DNA of 64,000 nt from Amphibacillus sp052055485 (GTDB lineage: Bacteria > Bacillota > Bacilli > Bacillales > Amphibacillaceae). The notes under the pieces are model-generated. The model was not told the DNA's origin and ran no database searches. It saw nothing but the letters and a program-made list of their open reading frames with translations. Position 1 is the first letter of the stretch. Every line of letters starts with the position of its first letter. Location: contig NZ_CP197171.1 in assembly GCF_052055485.1 (NCBI RefSeq), positions 2,976,001 through 3,040,000 on the forward strand, given 5' to 3'. Below are positions 35,532-44,319 of the stretch, piece by piece. A program made the translations under genes and the position numbers.

Positions 35532-35862
35532 TTAGAAAAGCTTGTTGGAAAACGTAAAAACTGGAGCAACATAACTACTGTTCTTGGCTGGGGGTGCCGA
35601 CGATAGACGAAAAGGTTGATTTTAGTCGGGCATCATTACCTTACAAGTCGATGTTATTTTTACTAAGTGGTATACGTGCGACTATCGTTCTGACTGTGTC
35701 TTATAGCTTGTCAGTCGCCAATTCTTTTTTATTGTGTCGTGAATTGAAGGTAGCCCGAGCTAGTCTTGACGCTCGGAGCTGAACGTGCCCATCTTCTGGT
35801 AAATCGTTATCTACGTGAACAAATTTATAATTTTTAAAGCAGAGACAAAGGAAGTGCTTATT
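35532..35862. other. Gene-poor spacer after ilvA
   Basis: 331 bases with no credible gene. It holds a small CCGAGC/GCTCGG hairpin near 35756-35777 and is more GC-rich than its surroundings. I saw no copy elsewhere in this window. A 62-codon frame here has no ribosome-binding site and is not called. Confidence 0.4.
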
Positions 35863-36006
35863 TTGCAAGTAAAAATGCTCGTTCAAACACAATATAAAAG
35901 CCGATTACTCAGGCGAGGGAAAACTTATGAAGTCCCAGATGAAACAGCCAAAAGGTGGAATCAGGCTAAAATTGCTATTATACTGAGTGGGGGTGATAAA
36001 AAGTAA
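35863..36006 (+). CDS. Small conserved-looking hypothetical protein
   Basis: A 47-residue basic protein with the sequence SRLLRRGKTYEVPDETAKRWNQ, which resembles small phage-type or Bacillus proteins with a KG-x-YEVPD-x-A-x-RW motif. I cannot name it. The TTG at 35863 follows AAAGGAAG by about 10 bases. The frame extends further upstream to a GTG at 35815 without a better site. It converges with the YaiI/YqxD gene. Confidence 0.5.
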   Translation: MQVKMLVQTQYKSRLLRRGKTYEVPDETAKRWNQAKIAIILSGGDKK

Positions 36007-36017
36007 AAATAATCCAC

Positions 36018-36455
36018 TTACGATAGCGTGTCCCTCATGACTTGCTTAAATTGTTTGCGATCTTCATCAGTATATGGATCAGGTCCTTTTGTCCGTCCGC
36101 CTTGTTTTCTAATCTGAGCACTTTGATAACGAGACTCTAACAGAGTATTGATATTTATTTGTGTATATTGAAAACCTTTTGGATGAATAACTTGACAGTT
36201 TTTTTGTAATGCTAAAGAGGCTAGGCCATAATCTTGAGTAATGAGTAAATCGTCTGCTTGAACCATAGCTAAAATCTTATAATCAACAGCTTCATTTGCA
36301 CTGTCGACATATATTTCTTGAACATGGCTGTCGTATCTTTGAAGTGAGTAATGAGCATAGCTTTTGATCAGTTTGACTTGAAGTTCTCTTTCTTTAGCCA
36401 GCAAAACAATTTCTTGCGTAACAGGACAAGCATCACCATCTATATAAATAACCAT
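36018..36455 (-). CDS. YaiI/YqxD family protein (UPF0178)
   Basis: A 145-residue member of UPF0178 (B. subtilis YqxD), a PIN-like fold of unknown function. Signature blocks are YIDGDACPVTQEIVLLA, VDSANEAVDYKI and DLLITQDYGLASLAL, with GRTKGPDPYTDEDRKQF near the C-terminus. The ATG has a GGGAGG site. In B. subtilis yqxD is next to dnaG and sigA; that context is not seen here. Confidence 0.88.
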   Translation of the reverse strand: MVIYIDGDACPVTQEIVLLAKERELQVKLIKSYAHYSLQRYDSHVQEIYVDSANEAVDYKILAMVQADDLLITQDYGLASLALQKNCQVIHPKGFQYTQININTLLESRYQSAQIRKQGGRTKGPDPYTDEDRKQFKQVMRDTLS

Positions 36456-36539
36456 AAGTTACAACCTCCCGGGAATCTAGACATTTGGAACAAACATTTT
36501 ATTATTTAATATTATCATACAAGGAGGGAAGAAAATACT

Positions 36540-37412
36540 GTGTCAAATATACAGGTAGGAAATATTGTTCACTTAACAGTTAAAAAAAAGTTGCCGAATG
36601 GTTATATGTTAACCGACGATACTAGTGATATTTTCTTAGATACCAAGGAATCAGATGATACATATAATGAGGGTGACAAAATAGAGGTCTTTTTATATCA
36701 CGATGATAAAAGGAAAATCGCAGCAACAACACAAATACCTAACGTACGTTTTTCCACCTTTGATTGGGCGGAAGTAGTAGAAGTTAATAAAAATTTGGGT
36801 GTTTTCGTTAATATTGGGACATCAAAAGATGTGCTTGTTTCTTTAGATGATCTCCCACAATACTCATCAGCTTGGCCAATAGTTGGTGATCAACTCTATG
36901 TGACCTTAAAATTAGATAAGAAAAATCGTTTATTGGCAGACCCTGTAAGAGAAGTTGACTTTGAGGATAATTGGGACCAAGCACCCGAGTCGTTATTTAA
37001 CCAAGATATTAAAGGGCGGGTGTTCCGATCAGGCAAAGAGGGGGCTGTTATGATTAGCGAAGAAGGTTATCGAGGCTTTATTCATCATTCCCAGCGAAAA
37101 AGAGAGCCACGTGTTGGGGAATGGATAGAGGGGCGTGTGATAAAAGTTAAACAAGATGGAACACTAAATGTATCACTATTGCCCAGAAAGAAAGAAGCCC
37201 AATCCTTTGATGCCGATAGGATCATGACTTACTTGAAACAGAATGATGGTGAAATGCCTTTTGATAATCAGTCAGATCCTGATGACATTCGTACAATCTT
37301 TCAAATGAGTAAGGCAGCTTTTAAGCGTGCTATTGGCAAATTATATAAAGAGAGACGAATAAAGCAGGAAGCTGGAAAAACAATTTTAACTGATGATCAT
37401 GAGGAAGTTTAA
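36540..37412 (+). CDS. cvfB: S1-domain RNA-binding protein CvfB/YitL
   Basis: A 290-residue protein of the CvfB family: three S1-like OB-fold modules (about 1-60, 65-140 and 145-212) followed by a winged helix (about 220-285) with MSKAAFKRAIGKLYKERRI. CvfB in Staphylococcus aureus influences virulence gene expression through RNA binding. The B. subtilis homologue is YitL. The GTG start follows AAGGAGGG. It has its own short transcription unit upstream of the V-ATPase operon. Confidence 0.88.
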   Translation: MSNIQVGNIVHLTVKKKLPNGYMLTDDTSDIFLDTKESDDTYNEGDKIEVFLYHDDKRKIAATTQIPNVRFSTFDWAEVVEVNKNLGVFVNIGTSKDVLVSLDDLPQYSSAWPIVGDQLYVTLKLDKKNRLLADPVREVDFEDNWDQAPESLFNQDIKGRVFRSGKEGAVMISEEGYRGFIHHSQRKREPRVGEWIEGRVIKVKQDGTLNVSLLPRKKEAQSFDADRIMTYLKQNDGEMPFDNQSDPDDIRTIFQMSKAAFKRAIGKLYKERRIKQEAGKTILTDDHEEV

Positions 37413-37515
37413 ATACCTATCGAATATAGTTAAAAAGTCATTTTGTTTGTATTTTTTTTAAATCTCTTCCTATTTATAATATAAAAGTCAATTCAGAATT
37501 CAGCAATTAAATCAT

Positions 37516-37544
37516 TTGAACAGTCCTTCTATAAAAGATATAAT
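37516..37544 (+). promoter_or_regulatory. Sigma-A promoter of the V-ATPase operon
   Basis: TTGAAC (37516-37521), a 17-base spacer and a perfect TATAAT (37539-37544), about 65 bases before the first subunit gene. It is one of the best promoters in the window. Confidence 0.7.
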
Positions 37545-37609
37545 GAATATATTCGAGGTTTTTTTTAGTCTTTGAATGATGCTTGCTATATGAATGGGGG
37601 TGTCAATGA

Positions 37610-37936
37610 ATGAGTGTAAATACAATAGAAAAAGTAAAAGAGATTGAGCGTCAAGCGGAAGAACTTGAACGTGATTATGAAAAACAACTTCTTGAATTAA
37701 AAGATAGTACCGAGAAGACGATTGCTGATATGCAAAAGAAATTAGATAGTGAAGTAGAAAAATTCAAAGAAAAAGAAACAGCAATTAAAGAAGACAAAGT
37801 GCAATCTTTAAAAAATTCCTATCAAAAAGAAGAGCAACAACAATTAGACCAACTTGAAATTAATTTTACTGAAAAGAAGGAAGAGCTGGTTAATAAGGTC
37901 GTTGAGGAGGTTATGAGAAAGTATGGCAATAGCTAA
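37610..37936 (+). CDS. ntpF: V-type ATPase peripheral-stalk subunit (E. hirae NtpF type)
   Basis: A 108-residue, almost entirely helical coiled coil rich in E, K and Q, with no membrane segment. It matches the G/H-type peripheral-stalk subunit, which pairs with subunit E to hold A3B3 against the membrane part. The name follows Enterococcus hirae usage, where this gene opens the ntp operon. It overlaps the next gene by 14 bases. Low-complexity composition makes the family call depend mainly on context. Confidence 0.8.
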   Translation: MSVNTIEKVKEIERQAEELERDYEKQLLELKDSTEKTIADMQKKLDSEVEKFKEKETAIKEDKVQSLKNSYQKEEQQQLDQLEINFTEKKEELVNKVVEEVMRKYGNS

Positions 37937-39884
37937 AATGAAGAAACTGACACTCATATCTTTCCATGAACAGAAAGACCAGTTATTACAATCTATTCAA
38001 GCTTTACAGAAATTCGAAGTCGTTGACTTACCATCTACTGATCTAGGCGATTATGAAGGATCACCTCGGCAAGTCGATGAATTAGAAACGTTGATCAAAA
38101 ATTATCAAACTCGAATTGAACAAGTACAAGCAACGTTATCTTTTCTTCAACCACATTTACCAAAAACAGCACTTCTTAAAAAATTGCGTGAGAAACCAAA
38201 AGAACTTTCTCTCCACGATTTAGCAAAAGAAATGACTAAATTTTCCGCTGAAGATCTTGTTGAAAATCTTTTAAGCAAGGAATCAGAGCTTAAAACAATT
38301 GCTGAGCGTCAGAAAGATTTAAAAGAAGAAGAAGCGTTTTTGTCAAGCTGGAAAAGACTAAATTTTAGTCAAGCCGATGTACAGAGTTTGAAGAAAATAA
38401 CTGGAAGTGTCGGTACAGTGCCGCAACATGTTCAAAATGAATATATGAACCAATTGAACAATCATGAATTAATATTCGTCGAAGAAGTTTATCAAAATAG
38501 AGATGAACATGGCGTGATCGTATTTTACGACATTGAACATGAAGATGTGGTGAAGCCATTGCTTAATGAATGGCACTTTGATGATTTAACGGCGAATTTC
38601 ACCGAAAAACCGAGTGAATTGTTAAAAAAGATCGAAAAAGAGCAAAAAGAATTACAAAAACAAGTAACTGAAATTAATGCTCAACTTAAAAAAATGCAAG
38701 ATGAAGAATGGCAATTAATGCTTGCAGAAGAATATTATCAAGCTAAGCTCGATCGAGAGCGAAGTAAGCTATTCCTCGTTGATGAGAAACATCTATTCAT
38801 TATGGAAGGCTGGCTTGAAGAATCACGTCTATCTTCCTTTAAAACGGCACTAAAAGCTACTTTAGAAGAGCAAGAATATTCTTTACTCGTAGAGGATATT
38901 AAAGAAGAAGATTATGAGCGAGTCCCCGTTGTCTTAACGAACAATGACTATATTGCACCTTTTGAAAATGTGACCGAAATGTATAGTCTTCCGAAATACA
39001 ATGAAATTGATCCTACACCATTTTTAGCACCATTTTATGCCTTCTTCTTCGGGATGATGGGGGCGGATCTTGGCTATGGACTGATTTTATGGATTGCAAC
39101 TTTTGGAGCCTTAAAATTCTTGAATTTTAATCCTTCGATGAAAAAGTCCTTGAAGTTTTTCCATTTGCTATCGTATCCGACCATGCTTTGGGGCTTAATT
39201 TATGGCTCGTTCTTCGGAACTGAATTACCATTTGTTCTATTATCGACAACAGATGATGTTATCACCATTTTAATCCTATCAGTGATCTTTGGTGTCGTAC
39301 AAATCTTCCTCGGTTTAGGAATTAAATCACATTTAATGCTTAAATATAATGATAAGTATGGTTCAGTTTCAGATGGATTTGGTTGGATCGCTATTTTTAC
39401 GGGTCTGATTGTCCTGCTGTTAGGAAATATGATCTTTGAAAGTGATATACTCACGCAGGCAGGTATTATTATTGCTGTTTCAGGAGCACTAGCGATCATC
39501 TTAGCATCTGTTTTAGCTTCTGAAAACAAAGGACTTGGTGTTGGCTTAGGTTTATACAACCTATATAATATAACAGGGTACATTGGAGATATTGTCAGTT
39601 ACACACGTTTAATGGCAATTGGTGTTTCCGGTGGTAGTATAGCACTTGCGTTTAATATGATTATTGGTTTTATTCCACCAGTCGGTCGATTTACAATAGG
39701 AATTCTGTTGTTTGTTGCATTACACGCAGTAAATATTGGCTTAACGATGTTAAGTGCTTATGTGCATGGTGCACGTCTGATCTTCGTTGAGTTCTTTGGT
39801 AAATTTTATGAGGGTGGAGGCAAGGCGCTTAAACCGCTGAAAGCTTCTGAAAAATATATTCAATTAAAAAATCAAAATGAATGA
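37923..39884 (+). CDS. ntpI: V-type ATPase subunit I (a subunit)
   Basis: A 653-residue subunit with a cytoplasmic N-terminal half (about 1-345) containing coiled coils (KIEKEQKELQKQVTEINAQLKKMQ). The C-terminal half has seven to eight membrane helices. It includes the family blocks PFYAFFFGMMGADLGYG and DIVSYTRLMAIGVSGGSIALAFN, which form the ion half-channels with the c ring. It acts as the stator at the membrane. Overlap with the preceding gene supports tight operon organisation. Confidence 0.93.
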   Translation: MAIAKMKKLTLISFHEQKDQLLQSIQALQKFEVVDLPSTDLGDYEGSPRQVDELETLIKNYQTRIEQVQATLSFLQPHLPKTALLKKLREKPKELSLHDLAKEMTKFSAEDLVENLLSKESELKTIAERQKDLKEEEAFLSSWKRLNFSQADVQSLKKITGSVGTVPQHVQNEYMNQLNNHELIFVEEVYQNRDEHGVIVFYDIEHEDVVKPLLNEWHFDDLTANFTEKPSELLKKIEKEQKELQKQVTEINAQLKKMQDEEWQLMLAEEYYQAKLDRERSKLFLVDEKHLFIMEGWLEESRLSSFKTALKATLEEQEYSLLVEDIKEEDYERVPVVLTNNDYIAPFENVTEMYSLPKYNEIDPTPFLAPFYAFFFGMMGADLGYGLILWIATFGALKFLNFNPSMKKSLKFFHLLSYPTMLWGLIYGSFFGTELPFVLLSTTDDVITILILSVIFGVVQIFLGLGIKSHLMLKYNDKYGSVSDGFGWIAIFTGLIVLLLGNMIFESDILTQAGIIIAVSGALAIILASVLASENKGLGVGLGLYNLYNITGYIGDIVSYTRLMAIGVSGGSIALAFNMIIGFIPPVGRFTIGILLFVALHAVNIGLTMLSAYVHGARLIFVEFFGKFYEGGGKALKPLKASEKYIQLKNQNE

Positions 39885-39907
39885 TAAAGAGATGGAGGAA
39901 TTAGATT

Positions 39908-40384
39908 ATGGAAAGCTGGTTACAATTTTTTATGGAGAATAACGGTGGATTTATTTTTGCCGCATTAGGTATTGGAATGGCGGTTATTTTTGCTGGGTGG
40001 GGCTCAGCAAAAGGTGTTGGGATGACTGGTGAGGCTGCAGCTTCACTCATTAAAGAACAACCTGAAAAATTCGGTAAGTCTTTGATTCTTCAGTTACTCC
40101 CTGGTACACAAGGGCTTTATGGTTTCGTTATCGGGTTCTTAATTTACTTGAATATGTCTCCAGATATGGCGTTAACTGATGGGATTTATATGTTAATAGC
40201 TGCTCTACCTATTGCTTTTACAGGCCTTACAGCTGGTTTCGCTCAGGGACGAGTATCAACTGCGTCTATTCAAATCTTGGCAAAAAGAGAAGATCATAAC
40301 ACAAAAGGGATCATTTATTCTGCGATGGTTGAAACCTATGCCATTTTAGGATTCGTTATTTCCTTCTTACTTGTTTTAGCATAA
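39908..40384 (+). CDS. ntpK: V-type Na+-ATPase rotor ring subunit K
   Basis: A 158-residue, four-helix proteolipid, a duplicated hairpin. By comparison with E. hirae NtpK (L61, T64, Q65, Q110, E139), the equivalents are all present here as L64, T67 and Q68 in LPGTQ, Q113 in AQGR and E142 in VETYA, with a constant offset of three. This set binds Na+ in the E. hirae ring, so the enzyme is predicted to move Na+ rather than H+. Only one of the two hairpins carries the ion-binding Glu, as in other V-type rings. Confidence 0.93.
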   Translation: MESWLQFFMENNGGFIFAALGIGMAVIFAGWGSAKGVGMTGEAAASLIKEQPEKFGKSLILQLLPGTQGLYGFVIGFLIYLNMSPDMALTDGIYMLIAALPIAFTGLTAGFAQGRVSTASIQILAKREDHNTKGIIYSAMVETYAILGFVISFLLVLA

Positions 40385-40412
40385 GATAAAAAATAGTGAG
40401 AGGATGTGAACG

Positions 40413-40991
40413 ATGGAAGATTTACAAACTTTGTCCAAACAAATTTTGGCTCGAACTAAAGAAGAAGGTCAAACTAAATTAGATGATTATAAAAAAGTTG
40501 CTGATGAAAAAATTGAAGAAACACGGCAAAAACTTTTGGAAAGTGAAAAAAGTCGTAAAGAGTCAATTGAACTCGAATTAAATAATGATTATGAGCGCCA
40601 AGTACAAACTTTAGCAAATCAACAAAGGAACAACATCCTTGCTAAAAAGCAGACGCTATTAAATTCAATCTTTGACCAAGCGGTTAAAGAAATGGAAAAG
40701 TGGGATCAAAGTCAATTTACAAACTTTTTGACAGGTGTTTTAAGTCGATTAGATCAAAGTAAGCAATGGACTCTTGTTCCTGGTCAAGCTTCACTAAACT
40801 TAATTCAAACGGATCAAATTCAAGCTTCTATTAAAGAATATCCATTTGTAACCGTTTCTGAAGAAGTTGTCAAAGGTAAGGCGGGCTTTATTTTACAGCA
40901 AGGCGGAATAGACTATAATTTCTGTTTCGATGTTTTGATAAATGAGCTGAAGAAAGAATTTTCTCCACAACTTGCTACCTTAGCATTTTAG
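40413..40991 (+). CDS. ntpE: V-type ATPase subunit E
   Basis: A 192-residue peripheral-stalk subunit. A long N-terminal helix (about 1-90, rich in K, E and Q) is followed by a globular domain ending in GKAGFILQQGGIDYNFCFDVLINELKKEF, typical of NtpE. It pairs with the small coiled-coil subunit at the start of the operon. After it comes a 209-base non-coding interval with strong stem-loops, unusual for this compact operon. Confidence 0.9.
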   Translation: MEDLQTLSKQILARTKEEGQTKLDDYKKVADEKIEETRQKLLESEKSRKESIELELNNDYERQVQTLANQQRNNILAKKQTLLNSIFDQAVKEMEKWDQSQFTNFLTGVLSRLDQSKQWTLVPGQASLNLIQTDQIQASIKEYPFVTVSEEVVKGKAGFILQQGGIDYNFCFDVLINELKKEFSPQLATLAF

Positions 40992-41021
40992 ACAAACTTG
41001 GCTTATCGCTACATTTAAAGA

Positions 41022-41096
41022 ACTTCGACTAATTTCTTCAAATCCTGGGACTTCGGTTATTTGTCCCAGCGCAAAGATTTGTAGAAACGTCGAAGT
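41022..41096 (+). other. Long stem-loop between ntpE and ntpC
   Basis: Four consecutive paired blocks: ACTTCGAC/GTCGAAGT (41022-41029 with 41089-41096), TTTCT/AGAAA, CAAATC/GATTTG and CTGGGAC/GTCCCAG (41045-41051 with 41063-41069), with small internal loops and an 11-base apical loop. The 75-base hairpin sits inside the ATPase operon. It has no T-run, so it may be an mRNA processing or stability element or a small palindromic insertion. Confidence 0.7.
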
Positions 41097-41134
41097 CACC
41101 ACATCTGTGTGGAAGTGAGGCCTTTGTTTTTATT

Positions 41135-41173
41135 TATACCACCATTAGTGATATATGGTGATGTGGTGGTATA
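41135..41173 (+). other. Second hairpin just upstream of the ntpC ribosome-binding site
   Basis: TATACCACCA (41135-41144) and TGGTGGTATA (41164-41173) form a perfect 10-base stem, extended by A/T pairs. A competing inner CACCAT/ATGGTG pair exists. It ends 14 bases before the AAGGGGGG site of ntpC and could affect its translation. Confidence 0.55.
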
Positions 41174-41200
41174 AAAATAATGAGTAAGGGGGGAAATTAC

Positions 41201-42208
41201 ATGCAAGACACTCAATATAAAAATATTAATACCCAAATTCGCGTACAGGAAACAAAGCTGTTAACACGTGAAGACTATGAGAAAATGCTACGCGCTGACG
41301 ATCTTCAAGCAGCCTTAGATATTTTAAAAAATACTGAGTATCATTTTGATGATGAAGAAGTTCTAAAGACGAAAAATTTCGATCAATTTTTGATGGCTCG
41401 TTTACAAGAGCTTTATCAGGATTTATATGCGATCACACCTGAAAGTGAAGTGGTCCAAATATTTACGCTGCGTTATTCATATCATAATGCCAAAGTTTTG
41501 CTAAAACAGCGATTTAAAGACTTAGATCTTGAGCATTTGTTAATTCCAATTGGCAAATACTCATTATCGACGCTTAGAAATTTAGTCAAAACAGGGCAAT
41601 CGGATATCTTAAATCCAATCATGATTGAAGCTGTTCAAGAAGCGATTTCAGATTATGAAACTTACGGTCGAATTGAAGCCGTAGATGTTTTTATGGATAC
41701 GTATTACTATAAACATGTGCGTGCGATTACTGATCGATTAAATAACCCAACAATTTCTAAAATAGCTGATGCAATGATTGATTTGGATAATCTATCAACT
41801 GTGATCAGAAGTATGAATCAAAACAAGTCACGATCATTTTTGCATACTGTACTATCAAGTTCAGGCTCAATCTCTAAACATGCAGTGATTGAAGCTGCGG
41901 ACCAAGGGTCTACAACGGCAATTAATCAATTATATTTAAGTCAGCCGTATGCGAGTCAATTAGACAACGTATTGGCTGATTCAAAAAAAGAGATGAACCC
42001 AATGCTCTTAGATAAGGTCATTGATGAGATCGTTCATGATCTGATGAAAGAAGGAACATATCAAGCTTTTGGGCCGATGCCCGTTATGGCTTATATGTTT
42101 GCCATTGAAAAAGAAGTGACCAATATCCGTTTAATCCTTGTTGGAAAAGACAATCAAATTGCGGAAGAAACGATTAGAGAAAGGATGCGACCCATTTATG
42201 GCTCATAA
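41201..42208 (+). CDS. ntpC: V-type ATPase subunit C (d-like)
   Basis: A 335-residue helical subunit that caps the rotor ring and links it to the central stalk. Recognised from the NTQIRVQETKLLTREDYEKML start, ALDILKNTEYHF, and FAIEKEVTNIRLILVGK near the C-terminus. The ATG at 41201 follows AAGGGGGG; an in-frame ATG at 41180 lies upstream of that site and is rejected. It overlaps the next gene by 11 bases. Confidence 0.9.
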   Translation: MQDTQYKNINTQIRVQETKLLTREDYEKMLRADDLQAALDILKNTEYHFDDEEVLKTKNFDQFLMARLQELYQDLYAITPESEVVQIFTLRYSYHNAKVLLKQRFKDLDLEHLLIPIGKYSLSTLRNLVKTGQSDILNPIMIEAVQEAISDYETYGRIEAVDVFMDTYYYKHVRAITDRLNNPTISKIADAMIDLDNLSTVIRSMNQNKSRSFLHTVLSSSGSISKHAVIEAADQGSTTAINQLYLSQPYASQLDNVLADSKKEMNPMLLDKVIDEIVHDLMKEGTYQAFGPMPVMAYMFAIEKEVTNIRLILVGKDNQIAEETIRERMRPIYGS

Positions 42209-42509
42209 AATAGCAGTAGTCGGAGATAAAGATTCGGTACTTCCTTTCAAAATCCTTGGATTTGACGTCTTCGCTTCAGAATCACCTAGAAAAGCAAGAG
42301 AAACGATTGATTCTTTGGCAGAACAAAATTATGGTGTTATTTATTTAACTGAAGCAATGGCAAAGGAAATACCGGATACAATTAAACGCTATGATGCTGA
42401 AGTTCAACCTGCGATTATTTTGATTCCTAATCATAAAGGATCACTTAATATCGGGAAGAACAGAATTCAAAATAATGTTGAAAAAGCGGTTGGACAAAAT
42501 ATTTTATAA
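42198..42509 (+). CDS. ntpG: V-type ATPase central-stalk subunit F (E. hirae NtpG)
   Basis: A 103-residue Rossmann-like subunit: KIAVVGDKDSVLPFKILGFDVF at the N-terminus and VIYLTEAMAKEIP in the middle. It binds subunit D in the rotor. The start at 42198 follows AGAAAGGATG and gives the normal length; a longer in-frame ATG at 42138 lies deep in ntpC and is rejected. Databases call it subunit F; the symbol follows E. hirae. Confidence 0.9.
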   Translation: MAHKIAVVGDKDSVLPFKILGFDVFASESPRKARETIDSLAEQNYGVIYLTEAMAKEIPDTIKRYDAEVQPAIILIPNHKGSLNIGKNRIQNNVEKAVGQNIL

Positions 42510-42525
42510 CTAGGAGGGGACTTAT

Positions 42526-44319
42526 TTGAAAAAAGGAAAAATCGTCAAGGTTTCCGGTCCTTTAGTTATGGCAGAAGGTATGGAACATGCTAATATTCAA
42601 GACCTTTGCTATGTAGGGGACATGCAATTAGTTGGAGAAATCATTGAGATGCGTAATGATACTGCCTCCATTCAAGTATACGAAGAAACCTCTGGCCTTG
42701 GACCGGGTGAACCAGTTGAAACAACTGGTGAAGCTTTATCTGTCGAGCTTGGACCAGGTATCGTCTCACAAATGTTTGATGGTATCCAACGTCCACTTGA
42801 TACTTTTAAAGCTAAAACTGAGAGTAATTTTTTAGTTAGAGGCGTTAATATTTCAAATTTAGATCGTGATCAAAAATGGGCATTTACAGCAACCAAAGCG
42901 CCTGGAGATGCTGTTGAACCGGGAGATATTGTAGGAACTGTTCAAGAAACGAAGGTTATTGAACACCGGATTATGGTGCCACATGGTATAAAAGGAACAC
43001 TTAAATCAATTGAAAGTGGCGAATATGCTTTAGAAGATGTTGTTTATTCGGTTGAAACTGACAATGGTGTGAAAGAACTGACCATGTTACAAAGGTGGCC
43101 CGTACGACGTGGACGCCCATTTAAGAAAAAACTCAATCCAAATCAACCGATGTTAACTGGACAACGCGTCATTGACACATTCTTCCCAATTACTAAGGGT
43201 GGCGTTTCTGCTGTACCGGGACCATTTGGTGCGGGAAAAACAGTCGTTCAACACCAAATTGCTAAATTTAGTGATGTTGATCTTGTGGTTTACGTGGGTT
43301 GTGGTGAGCGCGGTAATGAAATGACAGACGTATTAAATGAATTTCCAGAACTTGTTGACCCGAACACGGGTGAATCATTAATGGAACGAACGATTCTAAT
43401 TGCTAATACGTCAAATATGCCTGTTGCGGCTCGTGAAGCTTCTATTTATACTGGGATCACGATTGCTGAGTATTTCCGTGACATGGGTTATAATGTGGCA
43501 ATTATGGCTGATTCGACTTCAAGATGGGCAGAAGCTCTTCGTGAAATGTCAGGTCGATTAGAAGAAATGCCTGGTGATGAAGGGTATCCAGCTTATTTAG
43601 GGAGTCGGATTGCTGAGTACTATGAACGTGCTGGGCGAACACTTGTGGCTGGTTCGGAAGAACGTGAAGGAAGTATTACTGCAATCGGTGCAGTTTCTCC
43701 TCCAGGTGGGGATACATCAGAGCCTGTGACCCAAAATACATTACGTGTTGTCAAAGTTTATTGGGCACTTGACTCTTCACTATCTCAAAAACGCCACTTC
43801 CCAGCAATTAACTGGATTACTTCATACTCACTCTACTCAACAGAAGTAGGGACGTATATGAATGATGAACTAAAAGAAGACTGGGCTGGTATGGTCCAAC
43901 ATTCAATGAGTTTACTTCAAGAAGAGGCAGAATTAGAGGAAATCGTTCGACTTGTCGGAATTGAATCATTATCGGAAAAAGATCGTTTAACGATGGTGAT
44001 TGCACAATCCTTAAGGGAAGATTATCTCCAGCAGAATGCTTTTGATGATGTAGATACATTTACCTCTCGTGAAAAACAATTCATCATGCTTGATTTAATC
44101 CTCACTTTTGAAAAAGAAGCTCGTGAAGCGATGCGCTTAGGTGCCTATTATCAAGAGATTATTGATGGAACGGAAGAGCTCCGTGATCGAATTGCCCGAG
44201 CGAAATATTTATCTGAAGATCAATTAGATGATATTCGAGCGATTAAAGAAGATGCAAAAAAACAAATACATGAAATTGTTGCTACAGGAGGGATGACAGA
44301 AAATGCTGAAGGAGTATAA
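42526..44319 (+). CDS. ntpA: V-type ATPase catalytic subunit A
   Basis: A 597-residue catalytic subunit. The P-loop GPFGAGKT is at 232-239, with K238 in the same position as in E. hirae NtpA. Other blocks are CGERGNEMTDVL, MADSTSRWAEALREMSGRLEEMPGDEGYPAYLGSRIA and SITAIGAVSPPGGD. The TTG start follows AGGAGGGG. It overlaps ntpB by 17 bases. It carries the non-homologous region insertion typical of V/A-type A subunits. Confidence 0.97.
   Translation: MKKGKIVKVSGPLVMAEGMEHANIQDLCYVGDMQLVGEIIEMRNDTASIQVYEETSGLGPGEPVETTGEALSVELGPGIVSQMFDGIQRPLDTFKAKTESNFLVRGVNISNLDRDQKWAFTATKAPGDAVEPGDIVGTVQETKVIEHRIMVPHGIKGTLKSIESGEYALEDVVYSVETDNGVKELTMLQRWPVRRGRPFKKKLNPNQPMLTGQRVIDTFFPITKGGVSAVPGPFGAGKTVVQHQIAKFSDVDLVVYVGCGERGNEMTDVLNEFPELVDPNTGESLMERTILIANTSNMPVAAREASIYTGITIAEYFRDMGYNVAIMADSTSRWAEALREMSGRLEEMPGDEGYPAYLGSRIAEYYERAGRTLVAGSEEREGSITAIGAVSPPGGDTSEPVTQNTLRVVKVYWALDSSLSQKRHFPAINWITSYSLYSTEVGTYMNDELKEDWAGMVQHSMSLLQEEAELEEIVRLVGIESLSEKDRLTMVIAQSLREDYLQQNAFDDVDTFTSREKQFIMLDLILTFEKEAREAMRLGAYYQEIIDGTEELRDRIARAKYLSEDQLDDIRAIKEDAKKQIHEIVATGGMTENAEGV

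Noticed and set aside
39200..39583. 127-codon minus-strand frame inside ntpI
   Set aside because: Antisense shadow of the hydrophobic coding region; no ribosome-binding site.
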